Shown here: one piece after another, positions 3,948-6,625 of the stretch
How positions within the stretch are numbered: the stretch's first letter is position 1
How the letters are laid out: every line of letters starts with the position of its first letter
Notes under the pieces: model-generated
The model's input: only the letters and a program-made list of their open reading frames with translations
Told to the model about the DNA's origin: nothing
Databases searched by the model: none
Translations under genes and position numbers: made by a program
From: Burkholderiales bacterium
GTDB taxonomy: Bacteria; Pseudomonadota; Gammaproteobacteria; Burkholderiales; Burkholderiaceae_C
DNA length: 6,625 bases
Direction of reading: 5' to 3'
Assembly (NCBI GenBank): GCA_025352345.1
Contig: JANXTP010000321.1
Span: forward strand, 1 to 6,625

Positions 3948-6625
3948 TCAGGCCAGCAATGGCTTCAGATATCGCCCGGTGTCACTCCCCACATGGGCCG
4001 CCACGGCTTCCGGTGTACCGACGACGACCACCTGCCCGCCGCCGGCGCCGCCTTCCGGGCCCATGTCGATCAGCCAGTCGGCGGTCTTGATGACATCGAG
4101 GTTGTGCTCGATCACGACGATGGTGTTGCCTGCGTCGCGCAGCTGGTGCAGCACCTTCAGCAGCAGCGCGATGTCGGCAAAGTGCAGTCCGGTGGTGGGC
4201 TCGTCGAGGATGTAGAGCGTGCGGCCGGTGTCGCGCTTGCTCAATTCCAGTGCCAGCTTCACGCGCTGCGCCTCGCCGCCGGACAGCGTGGTCGCGCTCT
4301 GCCCGAGCCGGATGTAGCCCAGGCCCACATCGAGCAGCGTCTGCAGCCGGCGCGCAATGTTGGGCACGGCGCTGAAGTGCGCGTGCGCGTCTTCGACGGT
4401 GAGTGCCAGCACCTCGGTAATATTTTTCCCGCGATAGAGCACCTCCAGCGTCTCACGGTTGTAGCGCTGGCCCTGGCACACATCGCAGGTGACATACACA
4501 TCGGGCAGGAAGTGCATCTCGACCTTCAACACGCCGTCGCCCTGGCAGGCTTCGCAGCGCCCACCGCCGGCCGAGGCACTGACGTTGAAGCTGAAGCGGC
4601 CGGGCCCGTAGCCGCGCTCCTTCGCGGTGTTCATCTCGGCATACAGCTGGCGGATCGGCGTGAACATGCCGGTGTAGGTGGCCGGGTTGCTGCGCGGCGT
4701 GCGGCCGATCGGACTCTGGTCGACGTTGATCGCCTTGTCGAAGGCGTCGAGCCCATCGATCGCATCGTGCGGCGCAGCTTCGGCGTGGCTGTTATAGAGC
4801 TTGCGCGCCACCGCCGCGTACAGCGTGTCGTTGACCAGCGTGCTCTTGCCCGAGCCCGACACCCCGGTCACGCAGGTCAGCAGGCCGATGGGAATCTCGA
4901 CGCTGACGTTCTTCAGGTTGTGGCCGCGCGCGTTCGCAATGCGCAACACCTGGCCGGGTGTGGGCGCACGCCGCTTCGGAACAGCGATGCGCAGCGCCCG
5001 CGACAGGTAGCGGCCGGTCAGCGAGTCGGGGTTCGCGGCCACCTCGTCGGGCGTGCCCTGCGCCATCACGCGGCCACCGTGCACGCCGGCGCCGGGACCC
5101 ATGTCGATCACGTGATCGGCTGCGCGGATCGCGTCCTCGTCGTGCTCGACCACCAGCACGCTGTTGCCGATGTCGCGCAGGTGGCGCAGCGTGCCCAGCA
5201 GCCGTTCGTTGTCGCGCTGGTGCAGGCCGATGCTGGGCTCGTCGAGCACGTACATCACGCCGGTCAGGCCGCTGCCGATCTGTGATGCCAGCCGGATGCG
5301 CTGCGACTCGCCGCCGCTCAGCGTGTCGGCACTGCGGTCCAGGCTCAGGTAGTTCAGACCCACATCGTTCAGGAACTTCAGCCGCGATCGGATCTCGCGG
5401 ATCACCTTGTCGGCGATCTCGGCTTTCGCGCCCTTGAGCTGCAGCCGCTCGAAGTAGGCCAGGCCCTCGCGCAGCGTGCCGTGCTCGACGCGGTAGATGG
5501 GCTCGCCGATCTCGTCATCGACGCCCTGCAGGAACACATGCCGGGCCTCGCGACGCAGCCGGGTGCCACCGCAATCGGGACAGGGTTTGGGGTTCTGGTA
5601 GCGCACCAGATCCTCGCGCACCAGCGCCGAATCGGTCTCACGGTAGCGGCGCTCCAGCGTCGGAATGATGCCTTCGAAGGGGTGCTTGCGCTTGACGCTG
5701 CGTGCCTTGCCTGCCCCAGCGCGGCCTATCGTGTCGGCGCTGTAGACGAAGCTGATCTCTTCGCTGCCCGATCCATACAAAAGCACCTGCTGGATCGCTG
5801 CAGGCAGCGCATCGAACGGCGTGTCGATGTCGAAGCGGTAGTGCCTGGCCACCGCTTCGAGCAAGGTGAAGGTGTAGCTGTTGCGCCGGTCCCATCCCTT
5901 GACCGCACCGCTCGCCAGGCTCAGGCTCGGGAAGCCCACCACGCGCTGTGGGTCGAACACAGTCACCTGGCCGATACCGTCGCAAGTGGGGCAGGCGCCT
6001 TGCGGCGAATTGAACGAGAACAGCCGCGGCTCCAGTTCGGCCAGCGCGTAGCTGCAGATTGGGCAGGCGAACTTGCTTGAATACAGGTGTTCGCGGCCGC
6101 CGTCCATCTCGAAGGCGATCGCACGGCCATCGGCAATGCGCAGGGCCGCCTCGAAACTTTCGGCCAGGCGTTGCTGCAGGCCGCTGTCGGCGTCGGCGCT
6201 GGTGGGGTGAACGACTTTGACGCGGTCGAGCACCACATCGATGTCGTGCTTCTCGTTCTTTTTCAGCACAGGCAGGTCGCTGGCCTCGTACGCCGTTCCG
6301 TCGATGCGGAAGCGCACATAGCCCTGCGCCTGCATCTCGGCGAACAGCTCGGCGAACTCGCCCTTGCGCTCGCGCACCACCGGCGCCAGCACCATCAGCC
6401 GCGTGCCATCGGGCAGCGCCAGCGTGGCGTCGACCATCTGGCTCACGCTCTGAGCCTGCAGCGCCAGGTGGTGGTCGGGGCAGAACGGCGTGCCGGCGCG
6501 TGCATAGAGCAGCCGCAGGTAATCGTGGATCTCGGTGACGGTGCCCACCGTGGAGCGCGGGTTGTGCGAGGTCGCCTTCTGCTCGATGCTGATCGCCGGG
6601 CTCAGGCCTTCGATGATGTCGACAT
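3948..6625 (-). CDS. uvrA: UvrA, excinuclease ABC subunit A (5' end beyond the window)
   Basis: UvrA is the dimeric ABC-type ATPase that scans DNA for bulky lesions and loads UvrB in nucleotide excision repair. The visible 891 residues begin at VDIIEGLSPAISIEQK and run to the TGA at 3948-3950. Compared with E. coli UvrA, about 70 N-terminal residues, including the first Walker A motif, lie outside. Visible in order are STVGTVTEIHDYLRLL; the zinc-binding cysteine pairs CPIC and CPTC (about 187-214); CPDCGGTR (about 348); ABC signature LSGGESQRIRLASQ (435-448) with Walker B VLDEPSIGLHQ; the second Walker A GVSGSGKST (587-595, DNA 4839-4865); zinc pairs CEAC and CDVC (690-716); and second signature LSGGEAQRVKLALE (780-793) with Walker B LYILDEPTTGLHF. 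All key motifs present are intact. A short insertion, SASAG, sits just before the GGRCEAC zinc motif relative to E. coli. The real start is not in the window; the GTG at 6548 is an internal valine. Confidence 0.98.
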   Translation of the reverse strand, partial: VDIIEGLSPAISIEQKATSHNPRSTVGTVTEIHDYLRLLYARAGTPFCPDHHLALQAQSVSQMVDATLALPDGTRLMVLAPVVRERKGEFAELFAEMQAQGYVRFRIDGTAYEASDLPVLKKNEKHDIDVVLDRVKVVHPTSADADSGLQQRLAESFEAALRIADGRAIAFEMDGGREHLYSSKFACPICSYALAELEPRLFSFNSPQGACPTCDGIGQVTVFDPQRVVGFPSLSLASGAVKGWDRRNSYTFTLLEAVARHYRFDIDTPFDALPAAIQQVLLYGSGSEEISFVYSADTIGRAGAGKARSVKRKHPFEGIIPTLERRYRETDSALVREDLVRYQNPKPCPDCGGTRLRREARHVFLQGVDDEIGEPIYRVEHGTLREGLAYFERLQLKGAKAEIADKVIREIRSRLKFLNDVGLNYLSLDRSADTLSGGESQRIRLASQIGSGLTGVMYVLDEPSIGLHQRDNERLLGTLRHLRDIGNSVLVVEHDEDAIRAADHVIDMGPGAGVHGGRVMAQGTPDEVAANPDSLTGRYLSRALRIAVPKRRAPTPGQVLRIANARGHNLKNVSVEIPIGLLTCVTGVSGSGKSTLVNDTLYAAVARKLYNSHAEAAPHDAIDGLDAFDKAINVDQSPIGRTPRSNPATYTGMFTPIRQLYAEMNTAKERGYGPGRFSFNVSASAGGGRCEACQGDGVLKVEMHFLPDVYVTCDVCQGQRYNRETLEVLYRGKNITEVLALTVEDAHAHFSAVPNIARRLQTLLDVGLGYIRLGQSATTLSGGEAQRVKLALELSKRDTGRTLYILDEPTTGLHFADIALLLKVLHQLRDAGNTIVVIEHNLDVIKTADWLIDMGPEGGAGGGQVVVVGTPEAVAAHVGSDTGRYLKPLLA

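Noticed and set aside
3993..5285. A 430-codon plus-strand open frame opposite uvrA
   Set aside because: It is a shadow of uvrA in a GC-rich genome, with His/Ala/Val-rich low-information sequence and no domain.

Overview
The window is GC-rich and fits a betaproteobacterium, most likely of the order Burkholderiales. This rests on the UvrA sequence, the membrane-anchored diheme c-type cytochrome, the secreted DUF3455 protein and the overall codon use. It is an inference from family resemblance; the window has no rRNA or other decisive marker.

Left part (1-1963): two minus-strand genes, each apparently its own transcription unit. One encodes an exported DUF3455 protein (59-589). The other encodes a membrane-anchored cytochrome c with two near-identical haem domains (787-1665). 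A strong intrinsic terminator (743-768) separates them. A plus-strand tRNA-Arg with anticodon CCG (1888-1963, CCA encoded) is divergent from the cytochrome gene.

Middle part (about 1964-3947): a short accessory block between the tRNA and uvrA. It starts with a wrecked Type ISP restriction-modification/helicase gene (2043-2721). Only the extreme N-terminus and the C-terminal specificity region remain, joined by a large internal deletion, with a separate single-base frameshift near the start. Convergent to it is a two-gene toxin-antitoxin operon: an excisionase-like helix-turn-helix antitoxin (3318-3788) followed 1 bp later by a PIN-domain toxin (2735-3316). This block looks like an old defence island at a tRNA gene: the R-M part has decayed, while both toxin-antitoxin frames are intact.

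Right part (3948-6625): the 3' nine-tenths of uvrA, the DNA-damage recognition ATPase of nucleotide excision repair, on the minus strand and running off the window. Between uvrA and the antitoxin gene is an A/T-richer spacer. It carries one perfect and three imperfect DnaA-box-like 9-mers within 45 bp, all in the same orientation.

I see no CRISPR array, insertion sequence or wholly new multi-gene system. The best leads are the deletion scar in the Type ISP gene, the DnaA-box-like cluster and the tRNA-bounded accessory block.
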